Shown: positions 26,813 through 35,514, counted from the first letter of the stretch. The stretch: 64,000 nucleotides of DNA from Polaribacter sp. SA4-10 (GCA_949519155.1 CATIQU010000015.1:39654-103653), one strand, 5' to 3'. Notes: generated by a model not told the origin, from the sequence alone. Program-made: numbers and translations.

Positions 26813-29218
26813 TTAGTTTCTTAATGGTTTCCCAGTTTTTAACATGTGTTGGATGCGTTCTAAGGTCTTTCTTTCGGTACAAAGCGATAAAAAGGCTTCT
26901 CTTTCAAGATCTAATAGGTATTGTTCGCTTACCAATGTAGGTTCTGATAAATCACCACCTGCCATTACATTTGCTAACTTGTTTGCTATTTTTTGATCGT
27001 GTGCAGAAATGTATTTGGAGTGTTCCATAGAATCGGTTCCAACTAAGAACATTCCTAGGGCTTGTTTTCCTAACACTTTTACATCCTTTCGAGTCACTGG
27101 TTGTGTGTATCCGCTTTCTGCCATTAATTTTGCATGTGCCTTTGCTGTTGCAATTTGTCTTTCTTTATTGACAACAACAATGTCTTTCCCTTTTTGAAGT
27201 AATCCTAAATCGAAGGCTTCATAGGCAGACGTAGATACTTTTGCCATACCAATGGTTAAGAAGTTTTCTTGTAGAAGATTGAGCTCTACATCTCCTTTTC
27301 TAAAGGCATCGGACGCTCTTAATGCCATTTCTTTAGAACCACCTCCACCTGGAATGACACCCACTCCAAATTCAACCAATCCCATATAAGTTTCTGCAGC
27401 TGCAACCACCTTGTCTGCATGCAATGAAATTTCACAACCACCACCTAAAGCCATTCCGTGAGGAGCAGAAATTGTTGGGATCGATGAATAACGCATGCGC
27501 ATCATAGAATCTTGGAAGTATTTGATGGCCATATTTAGCTCATCATATTCTTGTTCTGCAGCCATCATAAATATCATTCCGATATTGGCACCTACAGAAA
27601 AGTTGGGGGCTTGATTTCCAACAACCAATCCTTGAAAGTCTTTTTCGGCAATATCAATCGCTCTATTTAGTCCTGTTAAAACATCTCCGCCAATAGTATT
27701 CATTTTAGAACGGAATTCTAAATTTAAAATTCCATCTCCAATGTCTTGTAAAGAAACGCCTGAGTTTTTGAAGACTTCAGTCGATTCCCTAATATTGTCT
27801 AAAATGATAAACGAATCTTGTCCTGGTTTTTTTGCTTGTGCTTTTGCAGGAATGTCATAATAATAAGTAGCGCCCTCTTTTACAGTGTAAAAAGAAGTTT
27901 CTCCTTTCGCTAACATTTCGGTAACCCATGCTGCAGGTTCTTTTCCTTCTGCTTTCATAAGTTCAACTCCAGCAGCAACTCCGATTTCATTCCAAATTTG
28001 AAATGGACCGTGTTCCCAACCAAATCCAGCTCTTAAACCGTCATCAATTCTATAAATTTCATCTGAAATTTCTGGCACTCTGTTTTGTACGTATGCAAAT
28101 AAGGCAGACAAACATTTTCTATAAAATTCTCCTGCTTTGTCTTTTCCTTTGACCAATACTTTAAAACGATCGCCTACATTATCAATAGTTTTCGTTAATT
28201 CTAAAGTGGCAAAAGAAGCGCGTTTTTTAGAACGGTATTCTAAGGTATTCAAGTCTAGTGACAAGATTTCTTTTTTACCATCTGCATTTACAGATTTTTT
28301 ATAGAACCCTTGTTTTGTTTTACTCCCCAACCATTTGTTCTCCATCATTTGGTTTACAAATGCAGGGATTTCAAACTGAGCTCTCATTTCGTCTTCAGGA
28401 CAGTTGTCCTTTACACCGTTTGCAGTATGCACTAAGGTGTCTAGTCCAACAACATCAATGGTTCTGAAAGTAGCCGATTTTGGACGACCAATAACTGGGC
28501 CTGTTAACTTGTCTACTTCTTCAATAGTTAAGCCCATTTCTTTTACAATATGAAATAAATTCATAATGCTGAAAATACCAATTCTGTTTCCAATAAAGGC
28601 TGGAGTGTCTTTTGCTAAAACCGAAGTTTTCCCTAAGAACTTGTCACCATACATCATTAAGAAGTCCGTTACTGCCTGATCACAGTTCGGTCCTGGAACT
28701 ACCTCAAATAATTTTAAATATCTTGGAGGATTAAAAAAGTGAGTTACTGCAAAGTGTTTTTGAAAGTCTTCGCTACGTCCTTCATTCATGAATTTGATTG
28801 GAATTCCAGATGTATTTGAAGTAATCAACGTTCCTGGTGTTCTGTGCTTTTCAATTTTCTCGAAAACCATTTTTTTGATATCCAATCGCTCTACAACAAC
28901 TTCCATTACCCAATCAACATTTTTAATTAAATGCAAATCATCATCAATATTACCAGTTGTTATTCTACTGGAAAATTTCTGATTGTATATTGGAGAAGGT
29001 TTTGACTTTAAAGAAGTTCTTAAAGCATCATTTACTAAACGATTACGAACAACTTTACTTTCTAATGTAAGTCCTTTTGCTTTCTCTTTGTCATTTAGTT
29101 CTCTTGGTACAATGTCCAATAAAAGAACTTCAACGCCAATGTTGGCAAAATGACATGCAATTCCGCTTCCCATAATTCCAGAACCGATGATTGCTACTTT
29201 TTTAATTCTTCTTGTCAT
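26813..29218 (-). CDS. 3-hydroxyacyl-CoA dehydrogenase / enoyl-CoA hydratase (FadN/FadB-like)
   Basis: 801 residues. The NAD-binding Rossmann motif VAIIGSGIMGSGIACHFANIGVEV is N-terminal (8-31), followed by 3-hydroxyacyl-CoA dehydrogenase domains (LAKDTPAFIGNRIGIF, HFFNPPRYLKLFEVVPG). The crotonase domain is C-terminal (about 480-700: GLVVGNQAPNFSVGANIG, HGMALGGGCEISLHADKV, FGVGVIPGGGGSKEMALR). This order is opposite to E. coli FadB and equals B. subtilis FadN. It carries out hydration and NAD-linked oxidation, steps two and three of beta-oxidation. The gene is 15 bases behind the MarR gene. Confidence 0.95.
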   Translation of the reverse strand: MTRRIKKVAIIGSGIMGSGIACHFANIGVEVLLLDIVPRELNDKEKAKGLTLESKVVRNRLVNDALRTSLKSKPSPIYNQKFSSRITTGNIDDDLHLIKNVDWVMEVVVERLDIKKMVFEKIEKHRTPGTLITSNTSGIPIKFMNEGRSEDFQKHFAVTHFFNPPRYLKLFEVVPGPNCDQAVTDFLMMYGDKFLGKTSVLAKDTPAFIGNRIGIFSIMNLFHIVKEMGLTIEEVDKLTGPVIGRPKSATFRTIDVVGLDTLVHTANGVKDNCPEDEMRAQFEIPAFVNQMMENKWLGSKTKQGFYKKSVNADGKKEILSLDLNTLEYRSKKRASFATLELTKTIDNVGDRFKVLVKGKDKAGEFYRKCLSALFAYVQNRVPEISDEIYRIDDGLRAGFGWEHGPFQIWNEIGVAAGVELMKAEGKEPAAWVTEMLAKGETSFYTVKEGATYYYDIPAKAQAKKPGQDSFIILDNIRESTEVFKNSGVSLQDIGDGILNLEFRSKMNTIGGDVLTGLNRAIDIAEKDFQGLVVGNQAPNFSVGANIGMIFMMAAEQEYDELNMAIKYFQDSMMRMRYSSIPTISAPHGMALGGGCEISLHADKVVAAAETYMGLVEFGVGVIPGGGGSKEMALRASDAFRKGDVELNLLQENFLTIGMAKVSTSAYEAFDLGLLQKGKDIVVVNKERQIATAKAHAKLMAESGYTQPVTRKDVKVLGKQALGMFLVGTDSMEHSKYISAHDQKIANKLANVMAGGDLSEPTLVSEQYLLDLEREAFLSLCTERKTLERIQHMLKTGKPLRN

Positions 29219-29233
29219 TTGTTTTAGTTTGAT

Positions 29234-29692
29234 TTAAATAGCTTTTAATTGAAGTCCTTCAAAGACTTTTTTGTTGGCTATTAATTTATTTATAGTTGAT
29301 GTTACTTTAAAGAAGTTTTCTAATTCTTCCTCGGTAATGTATTCTTTTACTTTATTGTTAAACTGGTATACATGTCCTTTAGAAACGGATCGCATTTCTT
29401 TTCCGTAAGGTGTTAGTTTTATGATTACGCTTCTACCATCTTCTGGATTTTTTTCTCGAGATATGGCTCCTTTATCTTCCATGTTTTTTAAAATACGTGA
29501 AAGGCTTGTTGGCTCCATTCCCATTAGCGGACCTAGTGCTGTAGAAGGGGTTCCTTTTTCAGAATCTATGTTCAAAAGAACAAATGCTGTAGACATGGTA
29601 CTTTCATGTTTAACGGCTTGTTCATTGTACATTTTAGCAATTGCTTGCCAAGTGGCTCTTAGTTCATGATCTATCGACTTCTGTTTTTCCAT
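29234..29692 (-). CDS. MarR-family regulator of the fad operon
   Basis: 152 residues from MEKQKSIDHELRATWQAI. Winged helix-turn-helix: STAFVLLNIDSEKGTPSTALGPLMGMEPTSLSRILKNMEDKGAI followed by the wing SREKNPEDGRSVIIKLT. First gene of the operon with fadB-, fadA- and fadE-type genes, so it probably senses acyl-CoA or fatty acid and represses both itself and the pathway. The start at 29692 is preferred to an upstream in-frame ATG because the -7 box (29715-29708) lies between them. Two operator-like inverted repeats sit at the promoter. Confidence 0.9.
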   Translation of the reverse strand: MEKQKSIDHELRATWQAIAKMYNEQAVKHESTMSTAFVLLNIDSEKGTPSTALGPLMGMEPTSLSRILKNMEDKGAISREKNPEDGRSVIIKLTPYGKEMRSVSKGHVYQFNNKVKEYITEEELENFFKVTSTINKLIANKKVFEGLQLKAI

Positions 29693-29707
29693 TGCCTCAA
29701 AGATATA

Positions 29708-29715
29708 CAAATTTA
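29708..29715 (-). promoter_or_regulatory. -7 element of the MarR-fad operon
   Basis: Minus-strand TAAATTTG, an exact TAnnTTTG match, 15 bases before the MarR start codon. A TTTACG at 29740-29735 could be the -33 region. Confidence 0.55.
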
Positions 29716-29762
29716 TTATGCACGCATAGTAAATCGTAAAAAAGTTATGCATGCATAGTAAA
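29716..29762. promoter_or_regulatory. Tandem MarR operators
   Basis: An 18-base unit TTATGCAYGCATAGTAAA occurs twice (29716-29733 and 29745-29762; one difference). Each contains the dyad TATGC-N2-GCATA (29717-29728; 29746-29757). Centres are 29 bases apart. Site 1 lies between the -7 and -33 regions of the MarR-fad promoter, site 2 just upstream, the layout expected for autorepression. Protein binding is inferred. Confidence 0.65.
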
Positions 29763-29871
29763 ATTTATTTTTAAATGCGTGTAACAATGGGTAAATTTAT
29801 GAGTCTTATTGCTTGTAAAAAATGTAGTTTTGTATGGAAAATATGTTTCTAAAAAATTAAATGAAAAAAGA

Positions 29872-30801
29872 ATGAATAACTTGTTAGAAATTAAAAATGT
29901 TGTAAAAACCTATGGGGATTTTACGGCATTAAATGACGTTTCACTGACAATACCAAAAGGAAGTGTCTTTGGTTTACTAGGTCCAAATGGAGCTGGAAAA
30001 ACATCTTTAATTAGAATTATCAATCAGATCACCATGCAAGATGCGGGTGAAGTTTATTTTGATGGGAAATTGTTGGCGCCAAATGATGTAGAACATATTG
30101 GGTATATGCCAGAAGAACGCGGTTTGTATAAAGGCATGAAGGTGGGAGAGCAAGCTTTGTATTTAGCACAATTGAAAGGGTTGAGCAAATCGGAAGCAAA
30201 AAAACGATTGAAGTATTGGTTTGATAAGTTTGATATTTCTGCTTGGTGGGATAAAAAAATCGAAGAACTATCTAAAGGAATGGCGCAAAAAGTCCAATTT
30301 ATTGTGACTGTAATGCACAAGCCAAAGTTGTTGATTTTTGACGAACCTTTCTCGGGTTTTGATCCTATAAATGCACAGTTAATTGCAAAAGAAATTTTAC
30401 AATTAAGAGATGAAGGTGCTACGATTATTTTTTCTACACATCGTATGGAGTCCGTAGAAGAAATGTGCGATTATATTGCTTTAATAGACCAATCCAATAA
30501 AATCTTAGAAGGAAAATTAGATGACATCAAACGTGCCTTTCGTACCAATACGTTTCAGGTAGGTGTCGAAACCGCAAACCCAAAAGAAGTAGCAGCGAGG
30601 TTAAAACAATTGTATGCAGTTTTTCCTGCAGATTTTAGAATTATAAATGAGGGATTAAAGTTAAATGTAACCTTAAAAAAAGGAGAAAATCCGAATGATT
30701 TATTATCCTTTTTAACCTCACAAGGGCAAGTGCAACATTTTGTAGAATTAGTTCCTGACGCGAATGAAATATTTATTCAGGCTGTAAATAAAAATAGTTA
30801 A
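29872..30801 (+). CDS. ABC transporter ATP-binding protein (NatA-like)
   Basis: 309 residues from MNNLLEIKNVVKTYG. Walker A GLLGPNGAGKTS (about 36-47), Q-loop, signature LSKGMAQKVQF, Walker B LLIFDEPFSGFDP and H-loop STHRMES are complete. A C-terminal domain of about 90 residues follows, as in DUF4162-bearing NatA/DrrA-type exporters. An in-frame TTG at 29809 would add 21 atypical residues. One base separates it from its permease gene. Confidence 0.92.
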   Translation: MNNLLEIKNVVKTYGDFTALNDVSLTIPKGSVFGLLGPNGAGKTSLIRIINQITMQDAGEVYFDGKLLAPNDVEHIGYMPEERGLYKGMKVGEQALYLAQLKGLSKSEAKKRLKYWFDKFDISAWWDKKIEELSKGMAQKVQFIVTVMHKPKLLIFDEPFSGFDPINAQLIAKEILQLRDEGATIIFSTHRMESVEEMCDYIALIDQSNKILEGKLDDIKRAFRTNTFQVGVETANPKEVAARLKQLYAVFPADFRIINEGLKLNVTLKKGENPNDLLSFLTSQGQVQHFVELVPDANEIFIQAVNKNS

Positions 30802-30802
30802 G

Positions 30803-32128
30803 ATGAGCAAATTAAAATTAATCATTCACAGAGAGTTTATTGCAAAAGTCAGAAACAAATCCTTTTTAATAATGACTTTTTTAAGTCCTATTTTAATGGT
30901 AGTGATGGGTGCTTTGGTGGTGTTTTTAATGAAGAAGAACGACGAAAAAGTAAAAGACATTGTTTACGTAGATGCTTCAGGGCTGTTTACAAAGGCAAAT
31001 TTTAAAGACTCTAAAACAGTAAAATATCAAGATTATACAGCATTAGGGCTAACAGAAACAAAGAATAAAGTAGAGAATGGCGATTTTTACGGCGTACTTT
31101 ATATTCCAAAAAAAGACAGTTTAGAATTGTTGGCCAAATCCATAGAATTTTATTCTACAGATTCTCCAGGAATGTCTCTTATGGGAGGGCTAGAGAGTAA
31201 GGTCGAAATCCATCTTAGAAATTTAAAACTTACCCATTTTGAAATTGATTTAATGCAAATAAAAGCATCAGATATAGATTCAGATATTAAAATGTTTAAT
31301 TTTTCTGGTGAAGAATCTTCCAAATTAATCAATGGTTTAAAAATAGCAGTAGGAGCAATCGCAGGATATTTATTAATGATGTTTGTAATGATTTATGGAA
31401 CTTCCGTAATGCGAAGTGTCATTGAAGAAAAAACAAGTAGAATTGTAGAAATCATTGTTTCGTCTGTAAAGCCTTTTCAGTTAATGTTAGGTAAAATTAT
31501 TGGAAACGCTTCAGCAGGACTCTTGCAATTCTTTATTTGGGGAGTGCTTTTGTTTTTGATAAGTATCGTAGCATCTGTTGTTTTTGGAGTTGATATGGTA
31601 GAAATGCAGACCTCTAAAATTCCTGCAGATCAGTTAAATGCAGCAAAAGAAGTCGTGAACCCAGATAAAATTCAGTTAATTCTACAAGAAATATCGAGAC
31701 TACCCATCTTGAAATTATTTGTGTTGTTTATTTTTTACTTTTTAGGGGGGTTCTTTTTATACAGTTCACTATTTGCAGCCGTTGGTGCAGCAGTAGACAA
31801 TGAAACTGATACACAACAGTTTATGTTGCCAATTATGTTGCCTTTAATATTAGGGGTTTATGTAGGTTTTGCAACCGTAATGAACGACCCACACGGGCCT
31901 ATTGCGACGATCTTTTCGATTGTGCCATTTACGAGCCCGATTGTCATGCTAATGAGAGTGCCCTTTGGAGTCTCTTGGTACGAACTCGCCATTTCTATGG
32001 CATTATTAATTGTTACCTTTGTCTTTATGGTTTGGATAGCAGCAAAAATTTACAGAGTTGGTATCTTAATGTATGGAAAAAAACCAACCTATAAAGATTT
32101 GTATAAATGGATAAAATATAAGGGGTAA
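30803..32128 (+). CDS. ABC-2 type transporter permease (NatB-like)
   Basis: 441 residues: first helix at about 18-44 (SFLIMTFLSPILMVVMGALVVFLM), a periplasmic domain of about 140 residues, then five helices from about 185 to 420, the ABC-2 permease plan. IVEIIVSSVKPFQLMLGKIIGNASAGLLQF is the cytoplasmic coupling region. With the preceding ATPase it should form a NatAB-type exporter; the substrate (ions, peptide, drug) is unknown. The MscS channel gene starts 12 bases later. Confidence 0.92.
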   Translation: MSKLKLIIHREFIAKVRNKSFLIMTFLSPILMVVMGALVVFLMKKNDEKVKDIVYVDASGLFTKANFKDSKTVKYQDYTALGLTETKNKVENGDFYGVLYIPKKDSLELLAKSIEFYSTDSPGMSLMGGLESKVEIHLRNLKLTHFEIDLMQIKASDIDSDIKMFNFSGEESSKLINGLKIAVGAIAGYLLMMFVMIYGTSVMRSVIEEKTSRIVEIIVSSVKPFQLMLGKIIGNASAGLLQFFIWGVLLFLISIVASVVFGVDMVEMQTSKIPADQLNAAKEVVNPDKIQLILQEISRLPILKLFVLFIFYFLGGFFLYSSLFAAVGAAVDNETDTQQFMLPIMLPLILGVYVGFATVMNDPHGPIATIFSIVPFTSPIVMLMRVPFGVSWYELAISMALLIVTFVFMVWIAAKIYRVGILMYGKKPTYKDLYKWIKYKG

Positions 32129-32140
32129 AAACTGTGATAG

Positions 32141-32974
32141 ATGGATAAAATAAAAGCATTTTTAAGTTATAGTTTCAGTTTTGGAGCTGACGTACACATT
32201 TCGGTACAAACGATTTTATTAGTGCTGTTTGCTTTAATTTTAGCCTCCTACTTATTACGATTTTCTAGAAAATGGATCACAAGAAAATTACCCGAAAATG
32301 ATAAAGAGAAATTTGTTTCTGTTTTTGGATATTTAACGTGGTTGGCCTACATTATCATTTTTTTGGTGACGATGCAATCTTCTGGCGTAAATGTTACCGC
32401 CATATTTGCAGCCTCAGCAGCCTTATTAATCGGGGTTGGATTGGCTTTACAAACTCTTTTTCAAGATATCATATCAGGTATTTTTATTTTGATAGATCAA
32501 TCGGTACATGTAGGAGATATTATTGAGTTAGAAGGGAAGGTAGGTCGCGTTGTAGAAATAAAATTAAGAACCACCCGAGCCGTAACCATCAATAATAAAG
32601 TATTGGTCATTCCCAATCATTTATACCTCACAAACAGTCTGTACAATTGGACTGAAAACGGAAATGAAACAAGAGAGTCTGTTACCGTAGGCGTTGCCTA
32701 TGGCAGTGATGTGCAACTCGTTAAAAGTTTACTATTGAAGGCGGTAAGCTCCAGTTCGAAAGTGATTTCTACACCAGAACCTACCGTATTTTTCACCAAT
32801 TTTGGCGATAGTTCTTTAGATTTTAAAGTCGTTTTTACTTTAAATAATAGTTTTGAAGCTGCAATAATTCAAAGTGATATTCGTTTTGAAATTGACGCCC
32901 TATTTAGAGCGCATAAGATTTTAATTCCTTTCCCACAAAGAGATGTGCATTTGTTTCAACAAAAAGAAGTTTAG
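32141..32974 (+). CDS. Small-conductance mechanosensitive channel (MscS family)
   Basis: 277 residues with three N-terminal helices (about 18-42, 62-80, 86-112). The pore helix region VTAIFAASAALLIGVGLALQTLFQDIISGIFILIDQSVHVGDIIEL is a close MscS TM3/beta-domain junction, followed by GKVGRVVEIKLRTTRAVTINNKVLVIPNHLYLT. The channel opens on membrane tension during hypo-osmotic shock. The C-terminal alpha/beta domain is present. Located between an ABC exporter and a response regulator gene with spacings of 12 and 8 bases. Confidence 0.93.
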   Translation: MDKIKAFLSYSFSFGADVHISVQTILLVLFALILASYLLRFSRKWITRKLPENDKEKFVSVFGYLTWLAYIIIFLVTMQSSGVNVTAIFAASAALLIGVGLALQTLFQDIISGIFILIDQSVHVGDIIELEGKVGRVVEIKLRTTRAVTINNKVLVIPNHLYLTNSLYNWTENGNETRESVTVGVAYGSDVQLVKSLLLKAVSSSSKVISTPEPTVFFTNFGDSSLDFKVVFTLNNSFEAAIIQSDIRFEIDALFRAHKILIPFPQRDVHLFQQKEV

Positions 32975-32982
32975 AGAAAATC

Positions 32983-34146
32983 ATGAGCAAAATACTAATC
33001 ATAGAAGACGAAGCAGCCATTAGAAGAGTTTTAAAAAAAATTATTTCTGAAGAAAATGATGCCTACGAAGTAGAAGAAGCAGAAGACGGTTTGCGAGGTG
33101 TTGAAATGATTTTAAACAAAGACTACGATCTGGTTTTATGTGATATTAAAATGCCAAAAATGGATGGTGTTGAAGTGCTTGAAAAAGTAAAAAAAGTAAA
33201 ACCTGAAATTCCAATTATCATGATTTCAGGGCATGGTGATTTAGATACTGCTGTAAACACAATGCGTTTGGGGGCTTTCGACTATATTTCGAAACCACCA
33301 GATCTAAACCGTTTGTTAAATACTGTTCGAAACGCTTTAGATAAAAAAGAGTTGGTTGTAGAAAACAAACGCTTAAAAAAGAAAGTTAGTAAAAACTATG
33401 AAATGATTGGCGAAAGTCCAGAAATTTCCCACATAAAAGAGATCATCGAAAAAGTTGCAGTAACAGATGCACGGGTTTTAATTACTGGGCCTAACGGTAC
33501 AGGAAAAGAATTAGTAGCACATTGGTTGCATGAAAAATCAGACCGTTCAAAAGCCCCAATGATTGAAGTAAATTGTGCAGCAATTCCTTCAGAATTAATT
33601 GAAAGCGAACTTTTCGGACACGTTAAAGGGTCTTTTACAGGTGCCAATAAAGACAGAGCAGGGAAGTTTGAAGCTGCTACTGGCGGAACAATTTTCTTGG
33701 ACGAGATCGGGGATATGAGTTTGTCAGCACAAGCCAAAGTATTGCGAGCCCTACAAGAAAGTAAAATTTCAAGAGTAGGTTCCGATAGAGATATTAAAGT
33801 AAACGTTAGGGTAGTAGCAGCAACCAACAAAGACTTAAAGAAAGAGATTGCTGAAGGGTGTTTTAGAGAAGATTTATACCATAGATTAGCGGTTATTTTA
33901 ATTCAAGTACCTGCATTAAATGATCGAAGAAAAGACATTCCTTTGCTGGTGAAATTCTTTTCAACTAAAATTTCTAAAGAACAAGGAACCCCTTTAAAAT
34001 CTTTTTCAAAGGATGCACTTAAAAAATTACAAGCATACGATTGGACTGGTAATATTAGAGAGTTAAGAAATGTTGTTGAAAGGCTTATTATTCTTGGAGA
34101 AAATGAAGTTTCTGAAAATGATGTAATCCTGTTTGCTTCTAAATAG
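32983..34146 (+). CDS. Sigma-54-type response regulator lacking a DNA-binding domain
   Basis: 387 residues. Receiver domain 1-120 with phospho-acceptor Asp54 (VLCDIKMPKMDG) and Lys104; AAA+ domain about 140-375 with Walker A GPNGTGKE (169-176), the sigma-54 contact loop GSFTGA (216-221), Walker B TIFLDEIGD (236-244) and arginine finger region HRLAVILIQVPALNDRRKDIPLL. The protein ends DVILFASK right after the AAA+ lid, so the Fis-type helix-turn-helix of NtrC (about 460-480 residues) is absent. Only about 30 bases lie between the stop and a terminator, so a frameshift does not explain this. It may activate from solution or bind DNA through a partner. No histidine kinase is adjacent. Confidence 0.92.
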   Translation: MSKILIIEDEAAIRRVLKKIISEENDAYEVEEAEDGLRGVEMILNKDYDLVLCDIKMPKMDGVEVLEKVKKVKPEIPIIMISGHGDLDTAVNTMRLGAFDYISKPPDLNRLLNTVRNALDKKELVVENKRLKKKVSKNYEMIGESPEISHIKEIIEKVAVTDARVLITGPNGTGKELVAHWLHEKSDRSKAPMIEVNCAAIPSELIESELFGHVKGSFTGANKDRAGKFEAATGGTIFLDEIGDMSLSAQAKVLRALQESKISRVGSDRDIKVNVRVVAATNKDLKKEIAEGCFREDLYHRLAVILIQVPALNDRRKDIPLLVKFFSTKISKEQGTPLKSFSKDALKKLQAYDWTGNIRELRNVVERLIILGENEVSENDVILFASK

Positions 34147-34175
34147 TTTTACGCTATTTAAAATAGTATTTAGTA

Positions 34176-34221
34176 TAAAAAAAGTTGATGGGAACATAAA
34201 AAGTTCCCATCAACTTTTTTC
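34176..34221. terminator. Rho-independent terminator
   Basis: Long stem AGTTGATGGGAAC / GTTCCCATCAACT with a 7-base loop, flanked by A- and T-runs; closes the ABC-MscS-regulator operon. Confidence 0.92.
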
Positions 34222-34242
34222 GTTTTAGAGGAACCCCTTTTC

Positions 34243-34250
34243 TATATTTG
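34243..34250 (+). promoter_or_regulatory. -7 element of peroxiredoxin operon
   Basis: TATATTTG, exact TAnnTTTG, 42 bases before the peroxiredoxin ATG. TTTTTTCG about 20 bases upstream could be a degenerate -33 element. Confidence 0.55.
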
Positions 34251-34292
34251 TACTCAGAAAAATAAATATTAATCAATAAAAAATATAAAAAA

Positions 34293-34934
34293 ATGTCAAC
34301 ATTAGTAGGGAAACAATTTCCAGATTTAAACGTAGATGCAATGAATGAAATGGGGGATACATTTAAAATAAATGTATTAGAAGAAGCTAAAAAAAACAAT
34401 AAAAAAGTATTGTTATTTTGGTATCCAAAAGATTTCACATTCGTTTGTCCTACAGAATTGCATGCATTTCAAGCAGCCTTAGGAGAATTTGAAAAAAGAA
34501 ACACCATTGTAATTGGAGCATCATGTGATACTCCAGAAGTGCATTTTGCATGGTTAAGTACTGCAAAAGACAACGGAGGAATTGAAGGAGTAACCTACCC
34601 AATTTTAGCAGACAGCAACCGTAACTTATCTTCAGTATTGGGTATTTTAGATATTACAAACGAAACTTTTGATGAAGCAACACAGACCATTCAAGTAGAA
34701 GGAGATAATGTAACGTATAGAGCTACCTATTTAATTGATGAAGAAGGAACTGTATTTCATGAAGGTGTAAACCACATGCCAGTAGGTAGAAATGTAAATG
34801 AGTTTTTACGTTTGGTAGATGCCTATGCACACGTTCAAACAAATGGTGAAGTTTGTCCAGCAAATTGGGAAGAAGGAAAAACGGCGATGGCGCCAAATGC
34901 AAAAGGAACTGCCGCTTATTTAGCAGCAAACTAA
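34293..34934 (+). CDS. 2-Cys peroxiredoxin (AhpC/Prx1-type)
   Basis: 213 residues. Peroxidatic Cys52 in FTFVCPTELHAFQ, catalytic Thr and Arg context (YPKDFTF; NLSSVLG), and resolving Cys188 in GEVCPANW, a typical 2-Cys arrangement. It reduces hydrogen peroxide and organic peroxides, regenerated by thioredoxin; a thioredoxin-like gene follows after 12 bases. A third Cys (78) lies in IGASCDTPEVH as in AhpC-like enzymes. First gene of a three-gene operon with its own promoter. Confidence 0.95.
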   Translation: MSTLVGKQFPDLNVDAMNEMGDTFKINVLEEAKKNNKKVLLFWYPKDFTFVCPTELHAFQAALGEFEKRNTIVIGASCDTPEVHFAWLSTAKDNGGIEGVTYPILADSNRNLSSVLGILDITNETFDEATQTIQVEGDNVTYRATYLIDEEGTVFHEGVNHMPVGRNVNEFLRLVDAYAHVQTNGEVCPANWEEGKTAMAPNAKGTAAYLAAN

Positions 34935-34946
34935 TATTATATTCAT

Positions 34947-35255
34947 ATGGTACAAGAATTAAATCAAGATAATTTAGCAGAAATTGTTGCCGATAACCAA
35001 ACGGTTATTGTACAATACTCTGCAGGATGGTGTGGTAATTGTAGAATTATGAAACCGAAGTTTAAGAAACTATCTACAGAAAACGAATCGACAACTTTTG
35101 TAATTGTTGACGCGGAGAAATTCCCAGAAAGCAGAAAATTGGCGGATGTTAATAATCTTCCAACTTTTGCCACTTTTGTAGGGGGTAAATTTGTAAGTCA
35201 GACGCAAACAAATAAGTTTGATGTTTTGAAAGAATTCCTATCAAAATTTTTATAG
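34947..35255 (+). CDS. Thioredoxin-family protein with CGNC active site
   Basis: 102 residues, one thioredoxin fold. Active site AGWCGNCRIMKP (Cys29, Cys32) has Asn in place of the usual Pro of CGPC. The cis-proline loop is NNLPTFATFVGGKFV. The change should raise or lower the redox potential relative to TrxA; which way cannot be said from sequence. Placed directly after the peroxiredoxin gene, it is the probable dedicated electron donor. Confidence 0.92.
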   Translation: MVQELNQDNLAEIVADNQTVIVQYSAGWCGNCRIMKPKFKKLSTENESTTFVIVDAEKFPESRKLADVNNLPTFATFVGGKFVSQTQTNKFDVLKEFLSKFL

Positions 35256-35256
35256 A

Positions 35257-35514
35257 ATGAAATTACCTATTATAAAACATTTGACTAATTTTATCGAAGA
35301 AAACGACCAAGACTACGTTTTAGAAACGATTGAAACCTTAGAGGCATTAACAGAGGTTCCGTCCTTAAAAGATGAAGAATTAGATGTTATTGGTGAATTG
35401 ATTTCCAATCTTTATGGAGCAGTTGAAGTAGATAAAATGATCAAAGAAGGAATACCAAAAAAAGAAGCTTTAAATGCTTTTATGAAACGTGTTTTAGGAG
35501 CAATAGACCAGTAG
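35257..35514 (+). CDS. DUF6952-family small acidic helical protein
   Basis: 85 residues, no Cys, highly acidic in the middle (EENDQDYVLETIETLEALTE, LKDEELDVIGELISNLYGAVEV) and predicted all-helical. I recognise it as the DUF6952 family, which in flavobacteria follows peroxiredoxin and thioredoxin genes (name from memory). One base separates it from the thioredoxin gene. Function unknown; the linkage suggests a role in the peroxide-response pathway. Confidence 0.8.
   Translation: MKLPIIKHLTNFIEENDQDYVLETIETLEALTEVPSLKDEELDVIGELISNLYGAVEVDKMIKEGIPKKEALNAFMKRVLGAIDQ

Noticed and set aside
33396..33830. 144-codon open frame opposite the response regulator
   Set aside because: Shadow of the AAA+ coding sequence.
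34147..34176. Frameshift hiding the HTH of the sigma-54-type regulator
   Set aside because: About 30 bases remain before the terminator, too few to encode a Fis-type HTH in any frame.
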